DNA of 64,000 bases from Peristeroidobacter agariperforans (lineage in GTDB: Bacteria > Pseudomonadota > Gammaproteobacteria > Steroidobacterales > Steroidobacteraceae). The DNA lies in contig NZ_RYFW01000007.1 of the NCBI RefSeq assembly GCF_004138335.1, positions 124,001-188,000 of the forward strand, written 5' to 3'. How positions within the stretch are numbered: the first letter of the stretch is position 1; each line of letters begins with the position of its first letter. The notes beneath the pieces were generated by a model. That model saw nothing but the letters and a program-made list of their open reading frames with translations. It was not told the DNA's origin and did not search any database. A program made the position numbers and the translations under genes. Below are positions 45,599 through 55,414 of the stretch, in pieces.

Positions 45599-46912
45599 TT
45601 AGCTCGGCTGCGTGGTGGCCTTGTCGGCAGTGCCGGGCAGGGGCAGCTGGCCATTGTCCGCGGGCTCGCGCGCCAGTTTGTCGATGGGCTCCAACGGTTC
45701 CATATCGCGATCCGGACGCACGCCCAGCTCGGTGAACTTGCGCGCGCCGGGCAGCACCTGGCGTTCGAGCGAACCGATGGCCGCGTTGAAGTTTTCGACG
45801 CTGTTGCTCAGATTGCGCCCGAGCTTGCCGAGGTGGGTCGTGAACACGGCGAGTCGTTTGTAGAGATCTTCGGCGAGCGTGCGAATTGTCTCGGCATTCT
45901 GCGCGAGCGACATCTGCCGCCAGCCATAGGCGACGGCTTTCAATAATGCGACGAAGCTGGACGGCGTCGCGATGATGACGTCCTGGCGAATGGCGTCTTC
46001 CAGCAAGTTGGGTTGTTCGGCCAGCGCCGCCGACAAGAACTGATCGCCCGGGATGAACAGAATGACGAAGTCGGGGCTGCGCTCGAACTGGGCCCAGTAG
46101 CTTTTGGCGCCGAGCTGTTTGACCCGCTCGCCGATGGCATTGGCATGACGGCGCATCGCAAGCGCGCGCTGCTCGTCGGTGCTGGCGTCTACCGCTTCGA
46201 GATAAGCATCGAGTGGCGTCTTTACATCCACGATCAGATCGCGGCCGTCGGGCATGTGCACGATCATATCGGGGCGGAGATTGCCGTCCTCGACCCGCAC
46301 GTGCACTTGTTCCTTGAAGTCGCAGTGCTCGACCATGCCCGCCAGTTCGGCGAGGCGACGCAAGGTCATCTCGCCCCATTGGCCGCGTACTTCGGGTCGA
46401 CGCAGCGCGTTGACCAGCGTGCGCGTTTCTTTTTGCAGGGCCTGCTGGCCGAGGGCGACCGATTCGAGCGAGGTCTTCAAGCTGCCGAACGTTTCGGCGC
46501 GCTCTTTTTCAATGCGCAGGATCTGCTGCTCGGTCTTGCCCAGCGCCTCGCGGATGGGCCCGAGCATGGTCTCGATGGCTTTCTCACGTTCGCTGAGCGC
46601 CGAGACCGCGTATTGCTGATGCTGAGTTAAATGCTCGCGGGCGAGCTGCAGGAACAGTTCGCTGTTCGAGCGCAGCGAGGAGCCGGCGAGGCTGTCGAAG
46701 GATGTCTTCAGTCGCTCCATCGAGCGTTCGAGCGCGGCCTGCCGCTCGTGTTCGAGCTGTTCCTCGCCTTTGACCTGAGCCTTCAGCACCGCGAGCTCGA
46801 CGTGCAGCGCTTGCGAGCGCTGGCGTGCACGCAAGCTCGCGAACAGCGCGCCGATGAGCACGCCGATCGCGAGGGCAGTCAGGACGATCAGCCAAACCGA
46901 AGTGCCGACCAA
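45599..46912 (-). CDS. rmuC: DNA recombination protein RmuC
   Basis: A 437-residue membrane-anchored protein of the RmuC family, which limits inversions at short inverted repeats. A transmembrane helix lies at the N-terminus (WLIVLTALAIGVLIGALFASL), followed by a long coiled coil (~35-150). The PD-(D/E)XK nuclease-like core follows: RGQWGEMTLRRLAELAGM, DLIVDVKTPLDAYLEAV, DFVILFIPGDQFLSAAL. The only start that keeps the membrane helix is the TTG at 46912, two bases after the ubiG stop. Closely packed with its neighbours. Confidence 0.92.
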   Translation of the reverse strand: MVGTSVWLIVLTALAIGVLIGALFASLRARQRSQALHVELAVLKAQVKGEEQLEHERQAALERSMERLKTSFDSLAGSSLRSNSELFLQLAREHLTQHQQYAVSALSEREKAIETMLGPIREALGKTEQQILRIEKERAETFGSLKTSLESVALGQQALQKETRTLVNALRRPEVRGQWGEMTLRRLAELAGMVEHCDFKEQVHVRVEDGNLRPDMIVHMPDGRDLIVDVKTPLDAYLEAVDASTDEQRALAMRRHANAIGERVKQLGAKSYWAQFERSPDFVILFIPGDQFLSAALAEQPNLLEDAIRQDVIIATPSSFVALLKAVAYGWRQMSLAQNAETIRTLAEDLYKRLAVFTTHLGKLGRNLSNSVENFNAAIGSLERQVLPGARKFTELGVRPDRDMEPLEPIDKLAREPADNGQLPLPGTADKATTQPS

Positions 46913-46913
46913 C

Positions 46914-47624
46914 TCAGGAATCTCTTCTCAAGTGCATCATGTAGTTCACGCTCACGTCGCCGGTGCGACGGGCGGTGTGTTGGAGCGCGTCATACGCCAG
47001 GCCGGCGATATCCACGACGCTCAGTTCTGTGGCCCGCGCCCAGCGGCTCATTTCGGAAGGCTTGATGAAGCGCTCATAACTATGCGTGCCCCGCGGCAGC
47101 ATGTTCAGAACGTATTCGGCGCCGACCACCGCCAATAGATAAGCCTTCAGATTGCGGTTGAGCGTCGAGACGAAGATGTGGCCGCCGGGCTTCACCAGAT
47201 CATGCAGCGCGCGCAGCACGCTCTGCGGCTCGGGAACGTGCTCGAGCATTTCCATGCACGTGACGATGTCATAGGCGCCGGGCGAATGAGCGGCGTGAGT
47301 TTCGGCGGACTCGCGCACGTAGCGGATCGTCACCTGGCTTTCGAGGGCGTGCAGCTCGGCGACTTCGATGGTTTGAGGCGCCAGGTCGATGCCGGTGACT
47401 TGAGCGCCGCGCTTGGCCATCGCCTCGCTGAGAATGCCGCCGCCGCAGCCCACATCGAGGACACGCTTGCCTCGCAATGAAGCGCCTGCGTCGATGTACT
47501 CGAGCCGCACTGGATTCAAAACGTGCAGGGGACGGAACTCGCCCTTGGGATCCCACCAGCGCTGCGCGATGTCATCGAAGCGGGCGATCTCGGCGGGGTC
47601 GTGATTGGAAGCAGCTGCGTTCAT
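46914..47624 (-). CDS. ubiG: Ubiquinone biosynthesis O-methyltransferase UbiG
   Basis: A 236-residue SAM-dependent enzyme doing two O-methylations in ubiquinone synthesis. It opens with NHDPAEIARFDDIAQRWWDPKGEFRPLHVLNPVRLEYI, the family signature. SAM motif I is RVLDVGCGGGILSEAMAKRGAQVTGIDLA, and TCMEMLEHVPEP plus KPGGHIFVSTLNRN follow. The ATG is at 47624. It leads the minus-strand run ubiG-rmuC-synthase-like-yciK. Confidence 0.97.
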   Translation of the reverse strand: MNAAASNHDPAEIARFDDIAQRWWDPKGEFRPLHVLNPVRLEYIDAGASLRGKRVLDVGCGGGILSEAMAKRGAQVTGIDLAPQTIEVAELHALESQVTIRYVRESAETHAAHSPGAYDIVTCMEMLEHVPEPQSVLRALHDLVKPGGHIFVSTLNRNLKAYLLAVVGAEYVLNMLPRGTHSYERFIKPSEMSRWARATELSVVDIAGLAYDALQHTARRTGDVSVNYMMHLRRDS

Positions 47625-47662
47625 GGTTTCAATTACTCACAGAGCTGAGCCGCGGCGCCGAT

Positions 47663-48949
47663 CTATTGGACTGCCTGTGCCGCGATACGAACCCGCCACA
47701 ACTCGGCGCGATTCAACACGGCGGCGGTGTCCAGATGCGTCAGCTGGCGATCACGCACCAGCATGCGGCCGGCAACCCAAACATCGCTTATTTGCTCGCG
47801 CGACACGGCGAACACGATCTGCGCCGCCGGGTCGTAGGTAGGCTGGGTATTGGGATGACTCAGGTCGATACAACACACATCGGCCCATTTACCCGGCAGC
47901 AGCGAGCCGATGGACTCGGCCAGGCCAAGCGCGCGCGCACCGTTCAAAGTCGCCGTTTGGAGCCACTCGTGAGCGTCGACCGGAGTCGCGGCCGGAAACA
48001 TGCCGTTGGCGATGAGGGCGGCGCTGCGCAGCTCGGCCAACAGATCGTTGTTGCCGACGCCGCCGCTGCCGAGCGCAACGTTCACCGCACGATCCTTGAA
48101 CAACGGCACCGGACACAGGCCGCTGCCGTGCTTGAGGTTGGATTGCGGGCAGTGCACGACGCTGGCGCCCGCGGCGGCAACGCGCTCGACGTCGGCGGAA
48201 TCCAGTTTCACCATATGCACCGCTGCCAGCAGCGGCGAGAGCAGCCCCAGCTTTTCCAATCGTTCGAGCGAAGGCGCGCTGCCGCGGCTTTCGTTCACGT
48301 GCATGTGGATTGGTAATTCCAGCTCGTCCGCAAGTCGGCGCACACGCTCCAGCGTCTCATCGCTCAGCGAGGCGGGCTCGACGGGCGCAAGCGCGGTCGT
48401 GATCAGTGGATCGTCGCGATACTCGTCCCGCAGCTGCAGGCCCTTGGCCAGACACTCGCTGGCCGAGCCGGCCCAAACCGACGGTGTGTCCTGTATGGAA
48501 AGCCCGACGCAGACTCGCATGCGCGCTTCGGCGGCGGTCTGCGCGACCACTTCCGGAAACAGGTGCTGGTCGGCAAAACAAGTCGTGCCGCTCGACAGCG
48601 CGGCGGCGATCGCGAGCTCGGCGCCGTCGCGGACATATTCAGCATCGACCCAGCGCTGTTGAAGCAGCCGGATGCTGTGCGCCCAGTGCTCGAACGAACT
48701 GCTGGTGACTGCTCCGTGCAGCAGGCTGCTGGCCGCGTGAGTGTGCGCATTCACCAGCCCTGGCAGCAGCACGTGCGCCGGCCGGTCAAGCTCTTCCCGC
48801 GCTGAAAAACGCTGTTTCGCCTCGGCGGTGGGCAACAGCGCCAGGATGCGTCCCTGGTGAATCGCCAGCGAGTGCGCTTCCAGCACCACGCCCGCCGGTT
48901 CGATCGGAATGATCCAGCGGGCCGAGAGCAGCGTGTCGATAGGTTCCAT
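47663..48949 (-). CDS. TRZ/ATZ-type amidohydrolase lacking a metal-site Asp
   Basis: A 428-residue protein from the ATG at 48949 of the MtaD/SAH-deaminase subgroup. Metal-site motifs: NAHTHAASSLLHG, LPIHMHVNES and VHMVKLDS all intact, as is VVHCPQSNLKHGSGLCPV. The final Asp ligand, normally LGTDGAASNN, reads LGSGGVGNN. That Asp is catalytic in the family, so the protein may be inactive or use different chemistry. In Pseudomonas the homologue lies between ubiG and gyrA and serves methylthioadenosine salvage with mtnA; mtnA is absent here. Confidence 0.85.
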   Translation of the reverse strand: MEPIDTLLSARWIIPIEPAGVVLEAHSLAIHQGRILALLPTAEAKQRFSAREELDRPAHVLLPGLVNAHTHAASSLLHGAVTSSSFEHWAHSIRLLQQRWVDAEYVRDGAELAIAAALSSGTTCFADQHLFPEVVAQTAAEARMRVCVGLSIQDTPSVWAGSASECLAKGLQLRDEYRDDPLITTALAPVEPASLSDETLERVRRLADELELPIHMHVNESRGSAPSLERLEKLGLLSPLLAAVHMVKLDSADVERVAAAGASVVHCPQSNLKHGSGLCPVPLFKDRAVNVALGSGGVGNNDLLAELRSAALIANGMFPAATPVDAHEWLQTATLNGARALGLAESIGSLLPGKWADVCCIDLSHPNTQPTYDPAAQIVFAVSREQISDVWVAGRMLVRDRQLTHLDTAAVLNRAELWRVRIAAQAVQ

Positions 48950-49052
48950 GCGGGCGCAAGTATAACTGCGAAGCTGCAAGTTAATCAGTTGGCAAGCCCT
49001 GTTTTGGACGCGCAATGTGATAAGATTCGGCACTTCCTTCGAAGAACTCCGC

Positions 49053-51716
49053 ATGGCCGAAATCGCTCGCGAAATTCTGCACGTCAACCTAGAAGACGAG
49101 ATGCGTCAGTCGTATCTCGACTATGCGATGAGCGTCATCGTCGGGCGCGCTCTGCCCGATGTGCGCGACGGCTTGAAGCCGGTCCATCGCCGCATCCTGT
49201 TCGCGATGCACGAGAGCAATAACGTCTCCACTCGCCCATATGTGAAGTGCGCGCGCGTGGTCGGTGACGTGCTCGGTAAATATCACCCGCACGGCGACAC
49301 GTCGGCTTACGACGCGCTGGTGCGCATGGCGCAGAACTTCTCGATGCGCTACCAGCTGGTCGACGGCCAGGGCAACTTCGGCTCGGTGGACGGCGATCCG
49401 CCGGCGGCCTACCGCTACACCGAGTGCCGCATGACGGCGCTGGCGAGCGAGTTGCTCGCCGACATCGACCGCGAAACCGTCGATTTCGTCGACAACTACG
49501 ACGGCAAGGAAAAAGAGCCGGTCGTGCTGCCGACGCGCGTGCCGAACCTGCTGATCAACGGCTCGGCCGGCATCGCGGTCGGCATGGCCACCAACATTCC
49601 GCCGCACAACCTGGGCGAAGTGGTCACCGCCTGTATCGCGCTCATCGACGATCCGAACATCAGCATCGCGAGCCTGATGCAGATCATTCCGGGGCCGGAT
49701 TTTCCGACCGCCGGTATCATCAACGGCGCGGCCGAGATCGCGTCGGCCTATCTGACCGGTCGCGGTCGCGTGTACGTGCGCGCCCGCACCGAGATCGAGG
49801 AAGACGACAAGGGCCGGCAGGCCATCATCATCACCGAGCTGCCGTTCCAGGTGAACAAGGCGCGCCTGCTCGAGCGCATCGCCGAGCTGGTGCGCGAAAA
49901 GGTCATCGAAGGCATCGCCTCCGATGGCTTGCGCGACGAGTCCGACAAGGATGGCATGCGCGTCGTCATCGAGCTCAAGCGCGGTGAAGTCGCGGACGTG
50001 GTGCTGAACAAGCTGTTCAAGCACACGCCGATGGAAACCGTGTTCGGCATGAACATGGTCGCCCTGCAGGACGGCCAGCCGAAGCTGTTCAGCCTGAAAG
50101 AGATGCTCGAAGCGTTCGTGCGTCATCGCCGCGAAGTGGTCACACGCCGCACGGTGTATGACCTGCGCAAGGCTCGCGAACGTGCGCACATTTTGGAAGG
50201 CCAGGCCGTCGCGCTGGCGAACATCGATGAAGTCATCGCCGTCATCAAGGCATCGCCGACCCCGGCCGAAGCCAAGACAGCTTTGATGGGGCGCGTGTGG
50301 TCGTCCGGCGCCGTGCCGGCGATGCTGGAACGGGCTGGCGCCGTCAATGCGCGCCCGGACGGATTGTCCATCGAGTTCGGTCTTGTCGAGGGCGGCTACC
50401 GTCTGTCGGATGTGCAGGCCCAGGCCATCCTCGACATGCGCTTGAACCGCCTCACCGGCCTGGAGCAGGACAAGATCATCGCCGAGTTCCAGGAACTGCT
50501 GGCGCAGATCGCCGACTTGAGCGACATCCTGGCGCGGCCGGAGCGGCTGCTGCAGGTGATTCGCACCGAGCTCGAAGAGGTCAAAGCGAAGTACGCCGAT
50601 CCGCGTCGCACGCAGATCATTGCGGATCACTCGAATCTGACGTTGGAAGATCTGATCGAGCAGCAGGACGTGGTGGTCACGCTGTCGCACGGTGGCTACG
50701 CCAAGGCGCAACCGGTGACCGAATATCGAGCGCAGCGGCGCGGCGGTCGCGGCAAGGCTGCGACGGCAATGAAGGACGAGGATTTCGTCGACAAGCTGTT
50801 CATCGCCAATACTCACGACACGCTGCTGTGCTTCTCCAGCACCGGCAAGATGTATTGGCTGAAGGTGTATCAGCTGCCGCAGGCGAGCCGTGGCTCGCGC
50901 GGAAAGCCGATTGTGAACCTGTTGCCGCTGCAGGAAGGCGAGCGCATCAACGCTGTGCTGCCCATCCACGAATTCGAGACCAATAAGTTCGTATTCATGG
51001 TGACCGCGGCCGGTACGGTAAAGAAGACGTCGCTCGAAGCGTTCTCGCGGCCGCGCCAGGCCGGCATCATCGCCATCGAGCTCGAACAGGGCGATCGGCT
51101 GGTCGGCGTCGACATCACCGACGGCACCAAGCAGATCATTCTGTGCTCGAGCGGCGGCAAGGCCATCCGCTTCGACGAAAACGACGTGCGTCCGATGGGG
51201 CGCACGGCCGCCGGCGTGCGTGGCATTCGCTTGCCGGAACCGGCTGCTGCTGCGGAAGGCGCCGAGCAGCCGCAAAGCAAGGAAGAGGTCATCTCGCTCA
51301 TCATCGTCGACGAGCAGGGCATGGTGCTCACCGCGTCCGAGAATGGCTATGGCAAGCGGACCGCGATCGAGGACTTCCCGATCCATGGCCGCGGCGGCCA
51401 GGGCGTGATCGCATTGCAAATCAGCGAGCGAAATGGTCGGATGGTCGGCGCGCTGCTGGTCAAGCCGGAAGACGAGATCATGCTGATCAGCTCCGGCGGC
51501 ACGCTGGTGCGCACGCAGGTCAACGAGATTTCAGTGCAGGGGCGTAACACACAAGGTGTGCGTCTGATCCGCGTCGATGAAGGCGATCGTCTGGTCGGCC
51601 TGGAACGCATCGTCAGTGACGGCGCCGCCGGCGCTGAAGGCGGCGAAGGCGCTGAAGGCCCGGAAGGCGCTGAAGGCGGCGAGGGCGATGATGGCGGCGG
51701 TGGCGCTCCCGAGTAA
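49053..51716 (+). CDS. gyrA: DNA gyrase subunit A
   Basis: An 887-residue topoisomerase subunit that cuts and religates DNA. The ATG at 49053 is used (a longer frame reaches 49017). [25 protein letters not shown], the quinolone-region motif [18 protein letters not shown] (Thr where E. coli has Ser83) and the catalytic Tyr in [11 protein letters not shown] are clear. The C-terminal pinwheel repeats ([56 protein letters not shown]) are complete. It ends with a Gly/Glu-rich tail of about 30 residues ([19 protein letters not shown]). Confidence 0.98.
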   Translation: MAEIAREILHVNLEDEMRQSYLDYAMSVIVGRALPDVRDGLKPVHRRILFAMHESNNVSTRPYVKCARVVGDVLGKYHPHGDTSAYDALVRMAQNFSMRYQLVDGQGNFGSVDGDPPAAYRYTECRMTALASELLADIDRETVDFVDNYDGKEKEPVVLPTRVPNLLINGSAGIAVGMATNIPPHNLGEVVTACIALIDDPNISIASLMQIIPGPDFPTAGIINGAAEIASAYLTGRGRVYVRARTEIEEDDKGRQAIIITELPFQVNKARLLERIAELVREKVIEGIASDGLRDESDKDGMRVVIELKRGEVADVVLNKLFKHTPMETVFGMNMVALQDGQPKLFSLKEMLEAFVRHRREVVTRRTVYDLRKARERAHILEGQAVALANIDEVIAVIKASPTPAEAKTALMGRVWSSGAVPAMLERAGAVNARPDGLSIEFGLVEGGYRLSDVQAQAILDMRLNRLTGLEQDKIIAEFQELLAQIADLSDILARPERLLQVIRTELEEVKAKYADPRRTQIIADHSNLTLEDLIEQQDVVVTLSHGGYAKAQPVTEYRAQRRGGRGKAATAMKDEDFVDKLFIANTHDTLLCFSSTGKMYWLKVYQLPQASRGSRGKPIVNLLPLQEGERINAVLPIHEFETNKFVFMVTAAGTVKKTSLEAFSRPRQAGIIAIELEQGDRLVGVDITDGTKQIILCSSGGKAIRFDENDVRPMGRTAAGVRGIRLPEPAAAAEGAEQPQSKEEVISLIIVDEQGMVLTASENGYGKRTAIEDFPIHGRGGQGVIALQISERNGRMVGALLVKPEDEIMLISSGGTLVRTQVNEISVQGRNTQGVRLIRVDEGDRLVGLERIVSDGAAGAEGGEGAEGPEGAEGGEGDDGGGGAPE

Positions 51717-51749
51717 TCAATCAGCGTAAGCAACGGTCATATAGGTTCC

Positions 51750-52829
51750 ATGCGCGTCTATAACTTCAGTCCCGGTCCGGCGGTGTTGCCACAGGAAGTA
51801 CTCGAGCAGGCGCGCGAGGAAATGCTCGACTGGCGTGGCACCGGCATGTCGGTCATGGAAATGAGCCATCGCGGCAAGGCGTTCATTTCGATCGCGGAAG
51901 CTGCGGAAGCCGATCTGCGCGAGCTGCTCGGCGTGCCGAAGAACTACAAGGTGCTGTTCCTGCAGGGCGGCGCCATGGGTCAGTTCGCCGGCGTGCCGAT
52001 GAATCTCAGCAAGCCTGGCGATACTGTCGACTATGTGAACACGGGCGCCTGGTCGAAAAAGGCGATCGGCGAGGCCAAACAGTACGCAAAGGTGAATGTC
52101 GCCGCCGACGCGGGCGAGCCGTACACCAACATTCCGCTGCTGTCGAATTGGAAGGTGAGCGAGAACGCCGCCTATCTGCACTACACGCCGAACGAAACCA
52201 TCGGCGGCGTCGAGTTTCATTTCGTGCCGGAGCTGAAGAGCGGCGCGCCGCTAGTCGCCGATATGTCCTCGACCTTGCTGTCGCGGCCCATCGATGTTTC
52301 CAAATTCGGTGTGATCTACGGCGGTGCGCAGAAGAATGTCGGCCCCGCGGGCCTGACGCTGGTCATCGTGCGAGACGACCTGCTCGGTCGCGCGCGTCCG
52401 GGTACGCCGGCGTTCATGGACTACAGCGCCATGGCGAAGGAAGGCTCGATGCTGAACACGCCGCCGACCTACGCCTGGTACATGGCGGGCCTGGTGTTCC
52501 AGTGGTTGAAGCGCCAGGGCGGTCTGAAGGCCATGGGCGAGATCAATCGTCGCAAGGCGGAGCTGCTCTACACGGCCATCGACAGCTCGTCGTTCTATAA
52601 GAATCCAGTGCAGCACGATGCGCGCTCGTGGATGAATATCCCATTCGTGCTGGCCCGGCCGGAGCTGGACAAGACCTTCATCGCCGAAGCGAAGGACGCC
52701 GGACTGGTGACGCTGGAAGGCCATCGCTCGGTCGGTGGCATGCGCGCCAGCATCTACAACGCCATGCCGCTGGCGGGCGTGGAAGCGCTCGTGGGCTTCA
52801 TGAAGGAATTCGAGCGCAAACACGCATAA
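51750..52829 (+). CDS. serC: Phosphoserine aminotransferase SerC
   Basis: A 359-residue class V PLP aminotransferase for serine and pyridoxine synthesis. The start YNFSPGPAVLPQEVLEQA, the motif LFLQGGAMGQFAGVPMNL and the PLP-lysine site IYGGAQKNVGPAGLTLVIVRDDL are diagnostic; GHRSVGGMRASIYNAMPLAGVEAL is the usual end. It lies 33 bases after gyrA. A heptamer palindrome begins two bases after its stop codon. Confidence 0.97.
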   Translation: MRVYNFSPGPAVLPQEVLEQAREEMLDWRGTGMSVMEMSHRGKAFISIAEAAEADLRELLGVPKNYKVLFLQGGAMGQFAGVPMNLSKPGDTVDYVNTGAWSKKAIGEAKQYAKVNVAADAGEPYTNIPLLSNWKVSENAAYLHYTPNETIGGVEFHFVPELKSGAPLVADMSSTLLSRPIDVSKFGVIYGGAQKNVGPAGLTLVIVRDDLLGRARPGTPAFMDYSAMAKEGSMLNTPPTYAWYMAGLVFQWLKRQGGLKAMGEINRRKAELLYTAIDSSSFYKNPVQHDARSWMNIPFVLARPELDKTFIAEAKDAGLVTLEGHRSVGGMRASIYNAMPLAGVEALVGFMKEFERKHA

Positions 52830-52831
52830 AG

Positions 52832-52940
52832 TAGCGGTTGGCGGTTAGCGGATGGCGGTTAGCGGTTGGTGAAGAGGCAGAGCCCTCCGAATCTCCCAAA
52901 CTAACCGCCAACCGCTAACCGCGAACCGCCAACCGCTTTC
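52832..52940. repeat. Heptamer palindromic element, copy B (serC/serA)
   Basis: Tandem GCGGTTN units (TAGCGGTTGGCGGTTAGCGG and on, one copy GCGGATG) end in GGTGAAGAGG. After a ~26-base loop the complementary arm (AACTAACCGCCAACCGC and on) returns to position ~52937. The element occupies nearly all of the 123-base gap between serC and serA. Confidence 0.85.
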
Positions 52941-52952
52941 CTGGGGGGGCGC

Positions 52953-54119
52953 ATGTTCAGAGTTTTGACGCTGAATAACATCTCAGTTCGCGGCTTGGAA
53001 CGACTGCCGCGCGATGGATACGAAGTCGCCTCCGCTCTGAGCGACCCGCACGCGATCCTGGTCCGCTCGGCGGACATGCACTCGATCGACATTCCCTCCA
53101 GTGTCATCGGTGTCGGCCGGGCGGGCGCCGGCACCAACAATATTCCCGTGTCGCGTCTGTCCGCGCGTGGCGTTCCAGTGTTCAACGCGCCTGGCGCGAA
53201 CGCCAACGCGGTGAAAGAACTGGTCATCACCGGTATGTTCCTTGCGGCCCGCAACGTCTGCCAGGCGTGGGACTACGCCCGCAATCTCAAAGGCAGCGAC
53301 GAAGAGCTGGATGTCGCGGTCGAGCAGGGCAAGAAAAAGTTTGTCGGTTACGAGCTGCCGAGCCGCACGCTCGGTGTCATCGGCCTGGGCGCCGTCGGCG
53401 TCGAAGTAGCAAACGCGGCGCATTTGCTCGGTATGCGAGTGCTGGGTTTCGATCCTCAGATTACCGTGCAGCGTGCCTGGCAGTTGTCCTCGGGCGTGCA
53501 GCAGGCGCTGTCGCTGGACGATCTGTTCTCACGTTGCGACATGGTGACGGTGCACGTTCCGTTGATGGAAGCGACCCGTGGCTTCGTAAACGCCGCGCGC
53601 CTCCGGCTGCTGAAGGACAACGGCGTCGTGCTCAATTTCTCTCGTGCCGCCATCGTCGATGAAAAGGCCGTCGTGGAAGCGCTCGACAGCGGCAAGCTCG
53701 GCGCATACATCTGTGACTTTCCGACCAACGCGGTCAAGAATCATCCGAAAGTCGTGGCGCTGCCGCATCTGGGCGCGTCGACCGGCGAGGCCGAAGAGAA
53801 CTGCGCCATCATGGTCGCGGACACGCTCAAGGACTTTCTCGAGAACGGCAACATCCGTCATTCGGTCAATTTCCCCGAAGCGGTGCTGCCTCGGACCGCG
53901 AATTCGACCCGGCTGTCGATCTCCAACGAGAACGTCCCGAACATGGTCGGCCAGATCTCCACCGCGCTGGCCAACGCCAGGCTCAACATCGCCGATCTAC
54001 TCAACAAGTCCCGCGGCGAGCTGGCCTATACATTGATAGACGTGGACGGCCAGGTGCCCGCCGGCGTGCTGGATCAGCTGCGCAAGATCGAGGGTGTATT
54101 GAACGTGCGTGCGTTGTGA
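52953..54119 (+). CDS. serA: D-3-phosphoglycerate dehydrogenase SerA (short type)
   Basis: A 388-residue NAD-dependent enzyme, first step of serine synthesis. The NAD motif is TLGVIGLGAVGVEVANAAHLLG, catalytic Arg in NFSRAAIVDEKAV and His in LPHLGASTGEAEENC. The usual Glu region reads CDFPTNAV, as I recall from other ~390-residue SerA proteins. The C-terminal ACT domain (~315-388; NVPNMVGQISTALANARLNIADLL) may bind serine. A GGGGGG ribosome site lies between the palindromic element and the ATG. Confidence 0.93.
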   Translation: MFRVLTLNNISVRGLERLPRDGYEVASALSDPHAILVRSADMHSIDIPSSVIGVGRAGAGTNNIPVSRLSARGVPVFNAPGANANAVKELVITGMFLAARNVCQAWDYARNLKGSDEELDVAVEQGKKKFVGYELPSRTLGVIGLGAVGVEVANAAHLLGMRVLGFDPQITVQRAWQLSSGVQQALSLDDLFSRCDMVTVHVPLMEATRGFVNAARLRLLKDNGVVLNFSRAAIVDEKAVVEALDSGKLGAYICDFPTNAVKNHPKVVALPHLGASTGEAEENCAIMVADTLKDFLENGNIRHSVNFPEAVLPRTANSTRLSISNENVPNMVGQISTALANARLNIADLLNKSRGELAYTLIDVDGQVPAGVLDQLRKIEGVLNVRAL

Positions 54120-54181
54120 CCGGCGAGGCTGGCAGAATGACGGGCTGAGAACCCATTCAGCCATCGAGCTACTGTCTCACA

Positions 54182-55342
54182 ATGAAACGTACGTCCAAGG
54201 GCGCCAGCAAGGCCGGCTCCAAAAAAGCGGCAGCTAAGAAGACGCCGGTCGTGGCGTCGCCCGAGCTCAGCTCGATCCGCGAGCGCATCGACGACATCGA
54301 TCTGCGCATTCATCAGCTGTTGAACGAGCGCGCACGCTTTGCCCAACAGGTGGGCGACTCGAAGCGGGGCGAGGGGCTGAGCACGGCGGATTTCTACAAG
54401 CCCGAGCGTGAGGCGCAGGTGCTGCGCAACGCCATCGAACGCAACGAAGGTCCGCTGAAGAACGAAGAGGTCGTGCGGCTGTTCCGCGAAATCATGTCGG
54501 CGTGCCTGGCCCAGCAGGAGCCGCTGAAGATCGCGTTCCTCGGCCCGGAAGGCACCTTCTCCCAACAAGCCGTGCTGAAACATTTCGGCCATTCGGTGCG
54601 CGCGTTGCCGCTGCCGGCGATCAGCGAAGTGTTCGAGGAAGTGCAGGCCGGCCATGCCGATTTCGGCGTCGTGCCCATCGAGAACTCGACCGAGGGCACG
54701 GTCAATCACACGCTGGACATGTTCCTGAACTCGCCGCTGAAGATCTGCGGCGAGATCGAGCTGCGCATTCGTCAGCATCTGATGGGCCGCATGAAAGGGT
54801 TGCAGAAGATCCAGCGGGTTTGCTCACATCCGCAGTCGCTGGCGCAGTGTCGGCAATGGCTGGATGAGCATCTTCCAAACATCGAGCGCATACCGGTCAG
54901 CAGCAATGCCGAAGCGGCGCGTCGCGCACGAGATGAGGACGGCACCGCGGCGATCGCGGGCGAGGCCGCCGCGGAGGTTTATAACCTCGGCGTGATCGTG
55001 CCGGAGATCGAGGACACGGCCGACAATACCACCCGCTTCCTGGTTATCGGGCGCAAGCTGTTCAGCGCCAGCGGCCAGGACAAGACCACGCTGCTGGTCT
55101 CGGCCGGTGACACGCAATCGCCCGGCGCCCTGCATCGGCTGCTGGGCCCGCTGGCTGCCAACGACATCACCATGACGCGCATCGAATCCCGGCCGTCGCG
55201 CAAGCGCAAATGGGATTATGTGTTCTTCATCGACGTAGTCGGCCATGCCGAGCAGCCGCCGCTGTCGACCGCGCTGGCGGAGCTGAAAGAGGCGTCCACG
55301 CTGTTTCGCGTGCTGGGCTCGTATCCGGCGGCGGTGCTGTAA
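54182..55342 (+). CDS. pheA: Bifunctional chorismate mutase/prephenate dehydratase (P-protein)
   Basis: A 386-residue enzyme of phenylalanine synthesis. A Lys-rich leader (~1-22; KRTSKGASKAGSKKAAAKK) precedes an AroQ chorismate mutase (SSIRERIDDIDLRIHQLLNERARFAQQVGDSKR). The dehydratase domain (~115-300) has LGPEGTFSQQAVLKHFG and IENSTEGTVNHTLDMF. The regulatory ACT domain has GALHRLLGPLAANDITMTRIESRP, with the Phe-binding ESRP motif. Leader aside, the length is that of the Pseudomonas enzyme (~365). Confidence 0.96.
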   Translation: MKRTSKGASKAGSKKAAAKKTPVVASPELSSIRERIDDIDLRIHQLLNERARFAQQVGDSKRGEGLSTADFYKPEREAQVLRNAIERNEGPLKNEEVVRLFREIMSACLAQQEPLKIAFLGPEGTFSQQAVLKHFGHSVRALPLPAISEVFEEVQAGHADFGVVPIENSTEGTVNHTLDMFLNSPLKICGEIELRIRQHLMGRMKGLQKIQRVCSHPQSLAQCRQWLDEHLPNIERIPVSSNAEAARRARDEDGTAAIAGEAAAEVYNLGVIVPEIEDTADNTTRFLVIGRKLFSASGQDKTTLLVSAGDTQSPGALHRLLGPLAANDITMTRIESRPSRKRKWDYVFFIDVVGHAEQPPLSTALAELKEASTLFRVLGSYPAAVL

Positions 55343-55414
55343 CCCCCGAATGGGGTATGCTGGGCGCCCCTGAGGCCCGGCGCCGCCGAGCCCGGTTACC
55401 CCGTCAAAAAATAG

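Noticed and set aside
49296-49330. Thr at the GyrA quinolone position as a resistance mutation
   Set aside because: Thr is the wild-type residue in Pseudomonas and others, so it gives no sign of selected resistance.
49089-51419. A 776-codon minus-strand open frame
   Set aside because: Antisense to gyrA; no recognisable motif and no ribosome site.
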